A stretch of DNA of 64,000 nucleotides from an uncultured Verrucomicrobiota bacterium (GCA_903916195.1 CAIWVP010000191.1:25837-89836); one strand, 5' to 3'; positions 36,236 through 45,022 are shown, numbered from the stretch's first letter. Numbers and translations are program-made. The notes: a model not told the origin generated them from the letters alone.

Positions 36236-36342
36236 GACGGCACCCATGACGATGGATCGGAAGAGAACTGCCTCCGGCTTCATCTTGCCGGGCAGCTCCA
36301 GTTTGCAGCCGTCCGTTTCCTGCCGATCCGCCGGACAATCCG

Positions 36343-36371
36343 CTTCCCACCCGGCGCTCGCTGTCTAGCCT
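36343..36371 (+). promoter_or_regulatory. Predicted short-leader promoter
   Basis: CTTCCC (36343-36348), 17-base spacer, TAGCCT (36366-36371), then 11 bases to the ATG at 36383. The same CTTCCCA word precedes TACCTT upstream of the gene at 38009 (TACCTT 37997-38002, 6 bases before ATG). Confidence 0.4.
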
Positions 36372-36382
36372 TTGAGCACACC

Positions 36383-37918
36383 ATGAGCGATCCCCTTCCC
36401 CGTCCGTTGAGCCGCCGGGATCTCTTGCGCGGCATCGCCGGCATCGGTGTCGGGGCCGCGTTCGGTGGCTGCGCCGGCCCGCTCCACGACACGACGGACC
36501 GCCCATCCAAGCCGAACGCCATCACCCGCGAGAACGCCCGGCCCGGCACCCGCGACTGGATGCTCACCTCGCCGCGCATCGAACCGACGTCGCGCTATCG
36601 CTGCCCCTGGATCGAAGGCTATTGCTCGCACGCTCGCGCTCACGCCGGCGAGACCGTGCGCTTCTTCGTCAGCACCGACCCCGCCTCGGATTTCCATTTG
36701 GACATCTACCGCCTCGGCTACTACGGCGGGACGGGCGGACGCCACATGACCTCGCTCGGACCGTTCAAGGGCGCGACGCAGCCGGTGCCCGCCGTCGGCG
36801 CAAAGCGGCTCCGCGATTGCGCGTGGACGCCGTGCGCCGAGCTCAAGATCCCGGCCGATTGGGTGAGCGGCGTCTATCTCGGCAAGCTCACCGCGGACCA
36901 AGGCGGCGTGCAGAGCTACGTCGTCTTCATCGTGCGCGACGACCGCCGCGCGGACCTGATGTTCCAGTGCAGCGACCACACGTGGCAGGCCTACAACCGC
37001 TGGCCGGACCAGTTCTCGCTCTACGACGACGGCAAGGACCAATGGTACTGGGGCGGCGGGGTGCAGGTCGGCTTCGACCGGCCCTACGGGAAGTATTGCC
37101 AGATCTTCGACGCGCCGTTGAGCACCGGCTCCGGCGAGTTCCTGCTCTGGGAATTCCCGACCGCCTACTGGCTCGAAGCGCTCGGGTATGACGTCACCTA
37201 CGTCTCGAACCAGGACACGCACGGCGATCCGCGCGGGTTGCGCCGGGCGAAGGGCTTCCTGTCCGTCGGCCACGACGAGTACTGGAGCATCGAGATGTTC
37301 CGGAACCTCCAGGCCGCGGTCGCGGACGGCCTGAGCGTGGCCTTCCTCTCGGGCAACACGTGCTGCGGGCGGATCGTCTTCTCGCCGGACGGCCGCGGCG
37401 TGCCGGACCGCGTGTTCGAGCGCGTCGGCGTGTTCGGGCCGCCGGGCGGCACGCGCGATTTCGTCGCCATGGCCTCGCTCGCGCACGAGCGGCCCTACGC
37501 CAACGAGCTGGTCGGCGCGCACAGCACCGGACCGGTGACCGGCGGCGCGGATTGGACGTGCCACCAGCCGGACCACTGGATCTTCGCCGGCACCGGGATG
37601 AAGAAAGGCGACGGCATCCCCGGCCTCGTCGGCTGGGAATGGCACGGTGATCCCGCGCCGATACCCGGTCTCGAGATCGTCGCGACCGGACCGACACAAT
37701 CCGCGCCCGGGAAACCGAACGACGGCATCTTCACCGCGACCGTGTATCCCGGACCGAAGGGCAACTTCGTCTTCAACGCCGCCACCATCTGGTGGGGCGA
37801 CGGCCTGAGCGCGCCGCCGGGCTACGTGCGACCGAGCGTCTATACCACACCCCAAGGCCCCGATCCGCGCGTGCAACGCATCACCGGGAACATCCTCGCA
37901 CGGATGATCGGCGGCTGA
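36383..37918 (+). CDS. N,N-dimethylformamidase beta-subunit-like exported lipoprotein
   Basis: 511 residues. The N-terminus combines a twin-arginine motif (LSRRDLLRGIAGIGVG) with a lipobox (AAFGGC), so it should be a Tat-exported lipoprotein. The rest matches the DMFase large-subunit C-terminal-like family: AHAGETVRFFVSTDPASDFH, LDIYRLGYYGGTGGR, SGVYLGKLTADQGGVQSYVV, DHTWQAYNRWPDQFSLYDDG, YVSNQDTHGDPRGLRRAKGF, LSVGHDEYWSIEMFRNLQAA and AFLSGNTCCGRI. In true DMFase two Tyr and one Glu bind Fe; here SVGHDEYWS contains a Glu-Tyr pair in that context. Substrate amide is unknown. Related proteins in other bacteria are large and non-degradative. Confidence 0.85.
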   Translation: MSDPLPRPLSRRDLLRGIAGIGVGAAFGGCAGPLHDTTDRPSKPNAITRENARPGTRDWMLTSPRIEPTSRYRCPWIEGYCSHARAHAGETVRFFVSTDPASDFHLDIYRLGYYGGTGGRHMTSLGPFKGATQPVPAVGAKRLRDCAWTPCAELKIPADWVSGVYLGKLTADQGGVQSYVVFIVRDDRRADLMFQCSDHTWQAYNRWPDQFSLYDDGKDQWYWGGGVQVGFDRPYGKYCQIFDAPLSTGSGEFLLWEFPTAYWLEALGYDVTYVSNQDTHGDPRGLRRAKGFLSVGHDEYWSIEMFRNLQAAVADGLSVAFLSGNTCCGRIVFSPDGRGVPDRVFERVGVFGPPGGTRDFVAMASLAHERPYANELVGAHSTGPVTGGADWTCHQPDHWIFAGTGMKKGDGIPGLVGWEWHGDPAPIPGLEIVATGPTQSAPGKPNDGIFTATVYPGPKGNFVFNAATIWWGDGLSAPPGYVRPSVYTTPQGPDPRVQRITGNILARMIGG

Positions 37919-38008
37919 GAACCGCGGGCGGTCCGGCAAGGCGGGACGACCGGTGCCCCCTGCCCACTTCGAGCTTCCCACTTCGCGCGGCGATCCTACC
38001 TTGGCTTC

Positions 38009-38698
38009 ATGTACACCACGGAAGCCCTGTTCGACCTCGTCCACACCGAGCACTCAGCGCTTTTCGAAGGCACGCGGTATCCTTGGGAAGTCCTCACGAA
38101 AATCGCCGAGCACATCCGGCTGAACCTGCGTCCCGTCCAACTCCACCGCGCCGTGGGCCGCGTCCACATCGGCGAGCACGTCCAGATCGGCGAAGGCACC
38201 GTCGTCGAGGACGGTGCGATGATCATCGGCCCGGCCATCATCGGGAAGAACTGCCAGATCCGCCACGGCGCCTACATCCGCGAGAACGTCATCCTCGGCG
38301 ACGGCTGCACCGTGGGGAACTCCTGCGAGGTGAAGAACTCCCTGCTCTTCAACGGCGCGCAGGTGCCGCACTTCAACTACGTGGGTGACTGCGTTCTCGG
38401 CCACAAGGCCCATCTCGGCGCGGGCGCGGCCCTGTCCAACCTCAAGCTCGACGGCAGCAACGTATGGGTGGACGGCCACGACGGCGTGCCGATCGACACC
38501 GGGCTGCGCAAATTCGGCGCGTTGCTCGGCGACCACACCGACATCGGTTGCAACGCCGTGCTGAACCCCGGCTCCATCATCGGCCGCAACTCGCTCGTCT
38601 ATCCCGCGCTCTCGTGGCGCGGCTACCTGCCGCCGAACATGATCGCCAAGCACAAGCACCGCCCCGACGTCATCGTGCGGCGGCCGCGGGAGATGTGA
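38009..38698 (+). CDS. Left-handed beta-helix (hexapeptide) acyl/nucleotidyltransferase-like protein
   Basis: 229 residues. Residues ~45-210 contain consecutive hexapeptide repeats (VHIGEH, VQIGEGTVVEDGAMIIGPAI, IGKNCQIRHGAYIRENVILG, DGCTVGNSCEVKNSLLFN), then the conserved VPHFNYVGDCVLGHKAHLGA and DIGCNAVLNPGSIIGRNS seen in the C-terminal part of GlmU-type UDP-GlcNAc pyrophosphorylases. There is no nucleotidyltransferase domain, so it represents a stand-alone beta-helix half, perhaps an acetyltransferase working on UDP-sugars. TACCTT 6 bases upstream of the ATG suggests a leaderless mRNA. A large palindromic repeat follows its stop. Confidence 0.82.
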   Translation: MYTTEALFDLVHTEHSALFEGTRYPWEVLTKIAEHIRLNLRPVQLHRAVGRVHIGEHVQIGEGTVVEDGAMIIGPAIIGKNCQIRHGAYIRENVILGDGCTVGNSCEVKNSLLFNGAQVPHFNYVGDCVLGHKAHLGAGAALSNLKLDGSNVWVDGHDGVPIDTGLRKFGALLGDHTDIGCNAVLNPGSIIGRNSLVYPALSWRGYLPPNMIAKHKHRPDVIVRRPREM

Positions 38699-38703
38699 TC
38701 CCT

Positions 38704-38841
38704 TAGGGCAGGCTTTCGAGCCTGCCGGTTCCGGGGACTGTCAGTCCCCAGGACGGTGCGGACCCACCGCACGCCCCGAGTTCCCGGGCATTTCGGGGGA
38801 CTGGAAAGTCCGCCGAACCGGCAGGCTGGAAAGCCTCCCCT
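38704..38841. repeat. Large composite palindromic intergenic repeat
   Basis: The left arm (38705-38749) and right arm (38796-38841) are imperfect reverse complements. Each arm is itself made of small hairpins: 38707-38726 (8-bp stem, TTCG loop), 38733-38749 (7-bp stem), 38798-38811 (5-bp stem, GGAA loop) and 38823-38836 (5-bp stem, GGAA loop). It lies directly after a stop codon and looks like a REP/BIME-type element. It may also act as a terminator or mRNA stabiliser for the upstream gene. Confidence 0.8.
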
Positions 38842-38895
38842 ACATCCGACGACATCCGACGACATCCGGCCACTTCCGGCCACTTCCGGCGCCTA
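38842..38895. repeat. Short tandem repeats next to the palindrome
   Basis: CATCCGACGA is repeated in tandem, then CACTTCCGGC is repeated in tandem, forming a 10-base-period array between the palindrome and the DinG gene. Probably variable in copy number between strains. Confidence 0.7.
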
Positions 38896-38936
38896 CTTCC
38901 TTTGCGCCTTCCGCGTCTTCGCTGTTCACTCCGCGC

Positions 38937-41117
38937 GTGATCTCGCTCGCAGAAGACGCCGCCGCACCCTCGACCGATCTGGTCGCGCAGGTCGCCGCCA
39001 TCTTCTCGGCGACCGGCCCCTTCTCCGCGGCGAAGAACTTCGAGTACCGCCCGCAGCAGCAGGAGATGGCCGTGGCCGTGGCACGCTCGCTCACGGAAGG
39101 CGGACATCTGCTGGTCGAAGCCGGGACCGGCGTGGGCAAGAGCTTCGCGTATCTCGTCCCGGCCATCCTCTTCGCGGTCGCCAAGAAAAAGAAGGCGGTC
39201 ATCTGCACCCACACGATCAACCTCCAGGAGCAGTTGGTGGAGAAGGATCTGCCGGTGCTCAAACAGGTGCTCGGCGCGGACTTCAGCTACGCGATGCTCA
39301 AGGGCCGGTCGAATTATCTCTGCACCCGCCGGCTCCAGAAGGCCATGTCGCAGTCCGACGCGCTCTTCACCTCGCCCGAGGTCGCCGAGCTCCAGCGCAT
39401 CTACGAGTGGAGCAAGGACACGCACGATGGATCGTTGAGCGATTTCGCCGAGGAACCCGACCCTAAGGTCTGGGAACACGTCTGCTCCGAGCGAGGGCTC
39501 TGCACGCCGAAGAAGTGCGGCCACGCGAGCGATTTCGCCAAGACCGGCAGCACCTGTTTCTTCCAGCGCGCGCGGCAACGCATCCTCGGCGCGGATGTGC
39601 TGGTGCTGAACCACACGCTCTTCTTCACGCTGCTCAACGGCGTCGACGAGGAGCAGGAGGGCGGCGTGCTCTTCAAGAACGACTTCGTCATCTTCGACGA
39701 GGCGCACACGGTCGAACAGGTCGCGGCGCGCCACATCGGCGTCAGCGTCAGCAGCGGCCAGATGCGCTACTCGTTGCAGAAGCTCTGGAACCCGCGCACC
39801 GAGAAGGGCCTGCTCTCCGTCCTGCGCCAGGGCACCTCGATCAAATCCGTCGCCGAGGTGCTCAAGCAGGGCGATGATTTTTTCGCCAAGATCGAGGAGG
39901 CCTGCGACACGCTCGCCCAAGCGGCGGGGAAGCCCGAAAGCCGGTCCACCGGCCCGAAAACCGCCGAGGCCGAGGCTCCAGCCCCGCGCCCCGCGTTCCG
40001 CGACGGCCAGTGGAAAGAGCTGCGCATCCGGCGTCCGGATCTCGTCGAGGACAACCTCACGCTCGCCCTCCAACGCCTGCGCGAGCAGGTCCACGAGCTC
40101 ATCCAGTCGACCGAGGACAAGGACACCGGCGAGGAGCTGATGGAATGCAACCGGCGCATCGCCGACCTGCGCCACGCGGTGCAGACGTTCCTCAAGCAGG
40201 ACGCCGAGGAGCACGTCTACTGGGTCGAGCGCTCGGGCCGCACGCAGCGCAACCTCACGCTGAACGCCGCGCCGGTGGACGTCGCCGATTTCCTCCGCGC
40301 CCGGCTCTTCGGCTCGGCGACGAGCATCATCATGACCAGCGCGACGTTGGCGACCAACGTCGCCGCCGCGCCCGCGCCACGCCCGGCGACGAAGGATGCC
40401 GCCACCGGCCGCGACACCCCTGCCCCTGCCCCGCCGCGGCCGCGCGGGCTCGACTACATCGCGCGCCGTGTCGGCGGTGAATCGGCGGAGAAGCTCCAGG
40501 TCGGTTCTCCGTTCGACTACGCGAAGCAGATGCGGCTCTTCATCGCCGGCAAGATGCCCGACCCGCGCGACGCCGGCTACGAGGAGGCCTTGGTCGCGCA
40601 GATCGAACGCTTCGTGACCGCCACCCACGGCAAGGCCTTCGTGCTCTTCACCAACACGCGTCTCATGCAGGCCGTCGCCGGCCGCATGGAGCGCTTCTTC
40701 ATGCGGCTCGACATCGAGTGCTACGTGCAGGGCACCGGCACGCCGCGCTCGACCATGCTGGAGAAGTTCAAGGACAACGTGGATTCGGTGCTCTTCGGCA
40801 CGGACTCCTTCTGGCAGGGCGTCGACGTCCCGGGCGACGCGCTGAGCAACGTCATCATCACTCGGCTGCCCTTCGCGGTGCCGGACCATCCGCTCACCGA
40901 GGCGCGGCTCGAGCGCATCGAGGCCGCCGGCGGGAACGCGTTCTTCGACTTCAGCCTGCCCGAGGCGGTGCTGAAGTTCCGCCAAGGCGTCGGCCGGCTC
41001 ATCCGCACCCAGAACGACAAAGGGATTGTCGTGGTGCTCGACAACCGCGTCCTCACCAAGCGCTACGGCCAGCAGTTCCTGGACGCCATCCCGAAATGCC
41101 CGGTGGAAGTGGTGTGA
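38937..41117 (+). CDS. DinG/XPD-family ATP-dependent DNA helicase
   Basis: 726 residues from GTG 38937. Walker A is EAGTGVGKS (61-69), motif Ia THTINLQEQLVEKDLPVLK, and the Fe-S cluster region YLCTRRL / HVCSERGLCTPKKCGHASDF / STCFFQRAR provides the cysteines of a 4Fe-4S domain. DEAH motif: FVIFDEAHTVEQ. C-terminal helicase motifs are FVLFTNTRLMQAV, GTDSFWQGVDVPGDALSNVI and FRQGVGRLIRTQNDKGIVVV. It unwinds DNA 5'-3' and resolves R-loops, G4 or damaged intermediates. An Ala/Pro-rich linker (~470-500) interrupts motif III and IV. Single gene. Confidence 0.93.
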   Translation: MISLAEDAAAPSTDLVAQVAAIFSATGPFSAAKNFEYRPQQQEMAVAVARSLTEGGHLLVEAGTGVGKSFAYLVPAILFAVAKKKKAVICTHTINLQEQLVEKDLPVLKQVLGADFSYAMLKGRSNYLCTRRLQKAMSQSDALFTSPEVAELQRIYEWSKDTHDGSLSDFAEEPDPKVWEHVCSERGLCTPKKCGHASDFAKTGSTCFFQRARQRILGADVLVLNHTLFFTLLNGVDEEQEGGVLFKNDFVIFDEAHTVEQVAARHIGVSVSSGQMRYSLQKLWNPRTEKGLLSVLRQGTSIKSVAEVLKQGDDFFAKIEEACDTLAQAAGKPESRSTGPKTAEAEAPAPRPAFRDGQWKELRIRRPDLVEDNLTLALQRLREQVHELIQSTEDKDTGEELMECNRRIADLRHAVQTFLKQDAEEHVYWVERSGRTQRNLTLNAAPVDVADFLRARLFGSATSIIMTSATLATNVAAAPAPRPATKDAATGRDTPAPAPPRPRGLDYIARRVGGESAEKLQVGSPFDYAKQMRLFIAGKMPDPRDAGYEEALVAQIERFVTATHGKAFVLFTNTRLMQAVAGRMERFFMRLDIECYVQGTGTPRSTMLEKFKDNVDSVLFGTDSFWQGVDVPGDALSNVIITRLPFAVPDHPLTEARLERIEAAGGNAFFDFSLPEAVLKFRQGVGRLIRTQNDKGIVVVLDNRVLTKRYGQQFLDAIPKCPVEVV

Positions 41118-41257
41118 TGCCGGTTCCGGCAGAGCGGGACCAAGCGATAGGAGCGCGGCCGCCCTCGTCCGCGGGGCGGCTCCTCGCGCAAGCGACTCGC
41201 GGATGAAGGCATCCGCGCCCCGCGTCCGACGGGACCGTCCGGTCCTCGCGTCCCCAT

Positions 41258-42079
41258 TCAGACGTAGAGCGCCTGCTTCAGCTCATGGACCAGACGGATG
41301 GTCGACGTCATCCGCCGGGCCATCTCGCGCTCCAAGCAACGCAGGATCAGCTGCTCCACCGCGACCGGGATGTCGGCGTTGATCGCGCGGGGCGGGATGA
41401 AATCGGAGCGGTCGAGCTGGCGCCGGAGAACCTCGTCCGGGGAATCGCCGGGGAACGGTTTCTTGAAGGTGAGCAACTCGTAGGCGCTCACGCCCCATGC
41501 CCAGAGGTCGGCCCGATGGTCCACCGGTTCGCGCAGCAGCTGTTCCGGCGCCATGTAGGCCGGCGTGCCCGGATTCTTGTCGAGCTTGCGCGGCGGATCC
41601 GGGATCGGCTGGGCGAGATCAAAATCGACCAAGCGGAGGCTGCCGTTGCGGGAGAGCAGGACGTTCTCGGGTTTCACGTCCAGGTGCATGAACCCACCGT
41701 GGTGGACCACCTCCAGCGCGCTGGCGAAATCGATGAGCACCTCCGCGATGTTCTCGGTCAGCACCGGATCGTTGGCGCCCATCAGCAGCTTGAGGTTCGC
41801 GCCCTCGACGTACTCCATCACCAGCGCGAGCTCGCCGCCGATCTTGCCGTGCTCGACGTAGCCGATGATGTACTTGCCGTCCTGGCAGGCCTTGAGCGTC
41901 TCAGCGCCGGTGTTGAAGCGCTTGCGCTCGGTGAAGGCGAACGTGGAATTGTTCAGCATCGTCCGCACCGCGAACGAGCGGCCCTCGTCGTCCGTCGCCA
42001 GCCAGATCTCCGACATACCGCCCGAGTTGATCAACTCGTGCAGCGTGTAGCGGCCTAATCGGGTTCCAGGAGCGGGCAT
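41258..42079 (-). CDS. Serine/threonine protein kinase-like protein with atypical catalytic motifs
   Basis: 273 residues from ATG 42079 (a TTG at 42121 is an alternative). A single kinase domain with no membrane segment or sensor domain. Glycine loop INSGGMSEIWLA (17-28). The VAIK position reads FAVRTML, so Arg39 replaces the ATP-anchoring Lys. The HRD motif is MHLDVKPENVLL (HLD; Asp134 and Asn139 kept). DFG is DFD (152-154). APE is intact (YMAPEQ). Loss of Lys and of the HRD Arg suggests weak, RD-independent or pseudokinase behaviour. The same MHLD and DFDLA wording recurs in verrucomicrobial homologues I recall, so it may be a lineage-specific kinase type and not decay. Confidence 0.82.
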   Translation of the reverse strand: MPAPGTRLGRYTLHELINSGGMSEIWLATDDEGRSFAVRTMLNNSTFAFTERKRFNTGAETLKACQDGKYIIGYVEHGKIGGELALVMEYVEGANLKLLMGANDPVLTENIAEVLIDFASALEVVHHGGFMHLDVKPENVLLSRNGSLRLVDFDLAQPIPDPPRKLDKNPGTPAYMAPEQLLREPVDHRADLWAWGVSAYELLTFKKPFPGDSPDEVLRRQLDRSDFIPPRAINADIPVAVEQLILRCLEREMARRMTSTIRLVHELKQALYV

Positions 42080-42269
42080 GTCGGTCTGAAGCGCGCGGGT
42101 AGCTAGCAGATGCAGTTCCAAGGTGGAAGGTTAAGTTGGAAAACTGCCATCGCGCGCCCATGGCCGCCGAGCCCCGGCGACCGACGATGTCCACCGTGAC
42201 CAGCCGCCGCCCCGACCTCCGATCCCCTTCGTGGATACGCCGCGGGCTTGCCGATCCCGTTGCGCGGTC

Positions 42270-42298
42270 TTGAACCGGCGCCCGAGATCCCGGATGCT
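42270..42298 (+). promoter_or_regulatory. Predicted short-leader promoter
   Basis: TTGAAC (42270-42275), 17-base spacer, GATGCT (42293-42298), then 6 bases to the ATG at 42305. No ribosome binding site fits in the leader. Confidence 0.55.
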
Positions 42299-42304
42299 CA
42301 CCGA

Positions 42305-43075
42305 ATGTTCTCCCTCAAGGGCAAGACGGCGCTGGTGACCGGCTCCGGATCCGGCATCGGCGCGGCCATCGCCGAGGTCTTCGCCAAGGCCGGCGCGCAC
42401 GTCCTTGTCGCCGACCTCGATGCCGCCGGCGCGGCCCGGACGCTCGCGATCATCCGCAGCAGCGGAAGCGATGCCGAGACGGTGTCCCTCGACATCACCG
42501 ACGAAGCCGCCTGCGCCGCGCTCGCCGCCAAGACCCACGCGGCCCGTGGAGCGCTCGACGTGCTGGTCAACAACGCCGGCATCGGGCACGTGGGCACCCT
42601 GCTCACGACCACCGGCGCGGACTTCGACCGGCTCTACGCCGTCAACGTCCGGGGCGCCTTCAACGTCACCAAGGCGTTCCTGCCCGCCATGATCTCGGCC
42701 GGACGCGGCTCGGTCATCAACCTCTCGTCCACCGCCGGACTCGAAGGCCTCAAGGACCGTCTCGCCTACGCGGTGACCAAGCACGCCATCACCGGTTTCA
42801 CCCGTTGTCTCGCGCTCGACCACGCGACCTCCGGCGTCCGCGTGAACTGCCTCTGCCCGGGTCGCGTGGAGACGCCGTTCGTGAAGGCCCGGCTCGCCGA
42901 ATATCCGGACCCCGAGGCCGCCTATCGCGAGATGAGCTCCACCCAGGCCAACGGCCGGATGGCCAAGCCCCACGAGATCGCGGCGGCGGCGCTCTATCTG
43001 GCGAGCGACGAGAGCTCGTTCGTCACCGGGTCGGCGCTGTCGATCGACGGCGGCTGGACCGCCGGGATGTTCTGA
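42305..43075 (+). CDS. Short-chain dehydrogenase/reductase (SDR), classical
   Basis: 256 residues from ATG 42305 (MFSLKGKTALVTGSGSGIGA). Cofactor motif TGSGSGIG, Asp after strand two (VADLDAAG) favouring NAD(H), NNAG (VLVNNAGIGHVG), the catalytic Ser/Tyr/Lys set (VINLSSTAGLEG, YAVTKHAI), and the C-terminal SIDGGWTAG. VRVNCLCPGRVETPFVKARL is the family substrate-loop start. It resembles dehydrogenases of deoxy-sugar acids or L-fucose, but no sugar-acid gene is next to it. Function is therefore limited to an NAD-dependent alcohol/ketone oxidoreductase. Confidence 0.9.
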   Translation: MFSLKGKTALVTGSGSGIGAAIAEVFAKAGAHVLVADLDAAGAARTLAIIRSSGSDAETVSLDITDEAACAALAAKTHAARGALDVLVNNAGIGHVGTLLTTTGADFDRLYAVNVRGAFNVTKAFLPAMISAGRGSVINLSSTAGLEGLKDRLAYAVTKHAITGFTRCLALDHATSGVRVNCLCPGRVETPFVKARLAEYPDPEAAYREMSSTQANGRMAKPHEIAAAALYLASDESSFVTGSALSIDGGWTAGMF

Positions 43076-43171
43076 GCCGGCTCGGTGCTTCTCCGCGGGA
43101 GCGGTCCGTCCACGTCGGCGCAGGAGATTTTTGTGGAACGGACCGCGGCGGCCTGTTATCTAGACCCCACA

Positions 43172-43552
43172 GTGGCGACGCGCGCAGCCAAGTGGGTGCT
43201 GGTCGGTCTTCTGATGGTCTCCATCGGATTGCACTGGACCTTGCTCCAATCCGTCGCGTGGGCCGGCATGTTCGTGCGCTATTCGCAAGAAGGCTGCTCG
43301 CTGTCGACCGCGATCGCCAAGACCTTGGACGGCCAGCATCCCTGCCAGCTGTGCAAGATCACCGAATCCGGCCGCCGGTCCACCGCCTCGCCTGAGGCGC
43401 CGACCCCGGTCCAGAAGCTCGACCTCTTCGCGCAGGACCGGCCTGTCGCTTGGTCGCCGGAACGCTGCGTGTCGTCCCTCTGGCCGGTGACGTATTCGAC
43501 GTCTCTTGGACTCGCGGCGCGGCCGCCGGTACCGCCTCCTCGCGCGGCCTGA
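43172..43552 (+). CDS. Small membrane protein with HPCQLCK motif
   Basis: 126 residues from GTG 43172. A longer frame from 43085 lacks conservation, and TATCTA (43157-43162) sits 9 bases before the GTG. The N-terminus is one membrane segment (WVLVGLLMVSIGLHWTLLQS), followed by VAWAGMFVRYSQEGCSLSTA, IAKTLDGQHPCQLCKITESG and a Pro/Ser-rich tail with another Cys. I recall small verrucomicrobial proteins of this shape (a membrane segment, SYSQ-like stretch, then HPCxLCK), annotated only as hypothetical. The Cys-x-x-Cys flanked by His and Lys looks like a thiol-metal or redox site facing the periplasm. First gene of the proposed metal-linked group. Confidence 0.7.
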   Translation: MATRAAKWVLVGLLMVSIGLHWTLLQSVAWAGMFVRYSQEGCSLSTAIAKTLDGQHPCQLCKITESGRRSTASPEAPTPVQKLDLFAQDRPVAWSPERCVSSLWPVTYSTSLGLAARPPVPPPRAA

Positions 43553-44218
43553 ACGGGCGACACCGGATTTCTCCGGGCGCCCTTCCGTGCCGTCCGGTCT
43601 TCCCGGACCCGCTCCGGCTCCTCGGCTGCCTCGCGCACCCGGAGCCGGATCCTCGTGCGATCCCGTCAGAATCCTCCGTCCCCATCCGACCCGTTCTTCC
43701 GTGCCAACGGCCTCCCATGCGCTCGTCGCGCCCGTGTCCTCGCCGACACGGTCCGGATCTTTCCGGACCGCGTTCTTCGGCGGCACATCGGCGTGCGACC
43801 CTGCGGACCGCGCAGTCGGAGACGGCACGAACGGGACGATCACGGCTCCTTTCTTGATCCTGCATCCGCCCGGGACCTCCGAGCGCTCCTGCCCGGCAGA
43901 GCGCGCCGTCCCGCGGACCGACGGCCCCGATTCTTCCGCCCTTTCCGAAGGCGGCGACGGGACCGATCCCTTTCCAGCGCCCCATCATGGGCGGTCCTGC
44001 CGACGCGGCATGCGCGCGGCAGCACGGACTCCGCGGGCGATCCCGCGGCCTGTGACCTCATCGGCGTCGATGGGACGCGTCAGGTCTCCCCAGTCCCGGG
44101 AATTGGATGGATGCAGGTCGGCAGACCCTTTGGCCCGGGCGATCCGCGCGGATGCGCGGACGCGAAGGCCACGAACCCACACAGACCCGATGCACTTCCA
44201 CATCGGACCCACATGCAC
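43553..44218. other. 666-base GC-rich intergenic region without a supported gene
   Basis: Long open frames run on both strands here, but all have Arg/Pro/Ser-rich shadow compositions with no domain. A 9-bp perfect hairpin (43749-43770, TCTT loop) is the clearest structure. CCGGATC/GGACCG-type words recur through the region. It may hold regulatory sequence for the flanking HPCQLCK and PEP-CTERM genes. Confidence 0.5.
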
Positions 44219-45022
44219 ATGAACAGACCCCACAGCAGACTCTTGGCGGCCGGCCTCGTCCTGGCCGCCTCCGCATCCGTTGCCCACGCCCACGTCGGGT
44301 ACGGCGGACGCGACTTCGGCTCGTTCACCGGCCTAAGCTACGCGACGACCACGATCGCCAACCAAGCGGTGACCAGCAACTACGGCTGGGCCGACGCCGC
44401 GGACGGCGTGCTCGGCGATTCACACAAGGGCCGGGCTTTCCGGTTCCATCTCGACAACGCCGCTTCGGTGACGCTGGCGTTCTCGGCCAACGCATCGGCC
44501 ACGGCGACCTCCGTGGGCGGGCTCTTGCCCGGGTTCTCGGTCTACCAAGGACTCGCGGCCATCTCGCCGTTCGCGGCGAGCCAGACGGCGCTGCCCTCCA
44601 GCGCGGACCATGACTTCGGCGACGCCTCGGCCGCTTGGCGGACGGCGTGGGCGAAGGAGAATCTCGGGGCGTCCTTTGACGCGACCGCGACGGACGGCAG
44701 CTGGAACGCGCTCGGTGCCTGGAAGATCGGCGGCGACGGCGACCTGGCCGGTGATTTCTCCCAGTTGAGCACGTTCACCTACAAAGGATTCGGCGTCGAT
44801 TTCGATAAGGACGGCACCGCCACGGCCACGCTGAAGCTCACCGGCGGTGACTACACGATCTTCGTCGGCGGGAACGACATCGACAACAAGGGCTCGGCCA
44901 ATGCCGGGCTCGCCTACGGTCTTCGCGGGACCTTGACGGTCAACGCCGTCCCCGAGCCCTCGACGTGGGCCTTGCTCGCCGCCGGGGCGGCCTTGATGGT
45001 CGTCGTCCGTCGCCGGAACTGA
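44219..45022 (+). CDS. PEP-CTERM protein with His-rich mature N-terminus (HVGYGGRDFG)
   Basis: 267 residues from ATG 44219 (ATG 44213, two codons earlier, is also possible). The signal peptide ends SVAHA and the mature protein starts HVGYGGRDFGSF. The body has beta-rich segments (SNYGWADAADGVLGDSHKGR, AFRFHLDNAASVTLAFSANA, GGLLPGFSVYQGLAAISPFA, STFTYKGFGVDFDKDGTATA). The C-terminus is a canonical PEP-CTERM tail (AVPEPSTWALLAAGAALMVV, then VRRRN). Exosortase processing would release it to the outer surface. I recall homologues with the same HVGYxGRDFG start beside metal-related genes, but this cannot be checked here. It is followed closely by a related secreted gene. Confidence 0.82.
   Translation: MNRPHSRLLAAGLVLAASASVAHAHVGYGGRDFGSFTGLSYATTTIANQAVTSNYGWADAADGVLGDSHKGRAFRFHLDNAASVTLAFSANASATATSVGGLLPGFSVYQGLAAISPFAASQTALPSSADHDFGDASAAWRTAWAKENLGASFDATATDGSWNALGAWKIGGDGDLAGDFSQLSTFTYKGFGVDFDKDGTATATLKLTGGDYTIFVGGNDIDNKGSANAGLAYGLRGTLTVNAVPEPSTWALLAAGAALMVVVRRRN

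Noticed and set aside
43506-44222. Plus-strand frame of 238 codons in the intergenic region
   Set aside because: Low-complexity Pro/Arg/Ser content with no signal peptide or domain.
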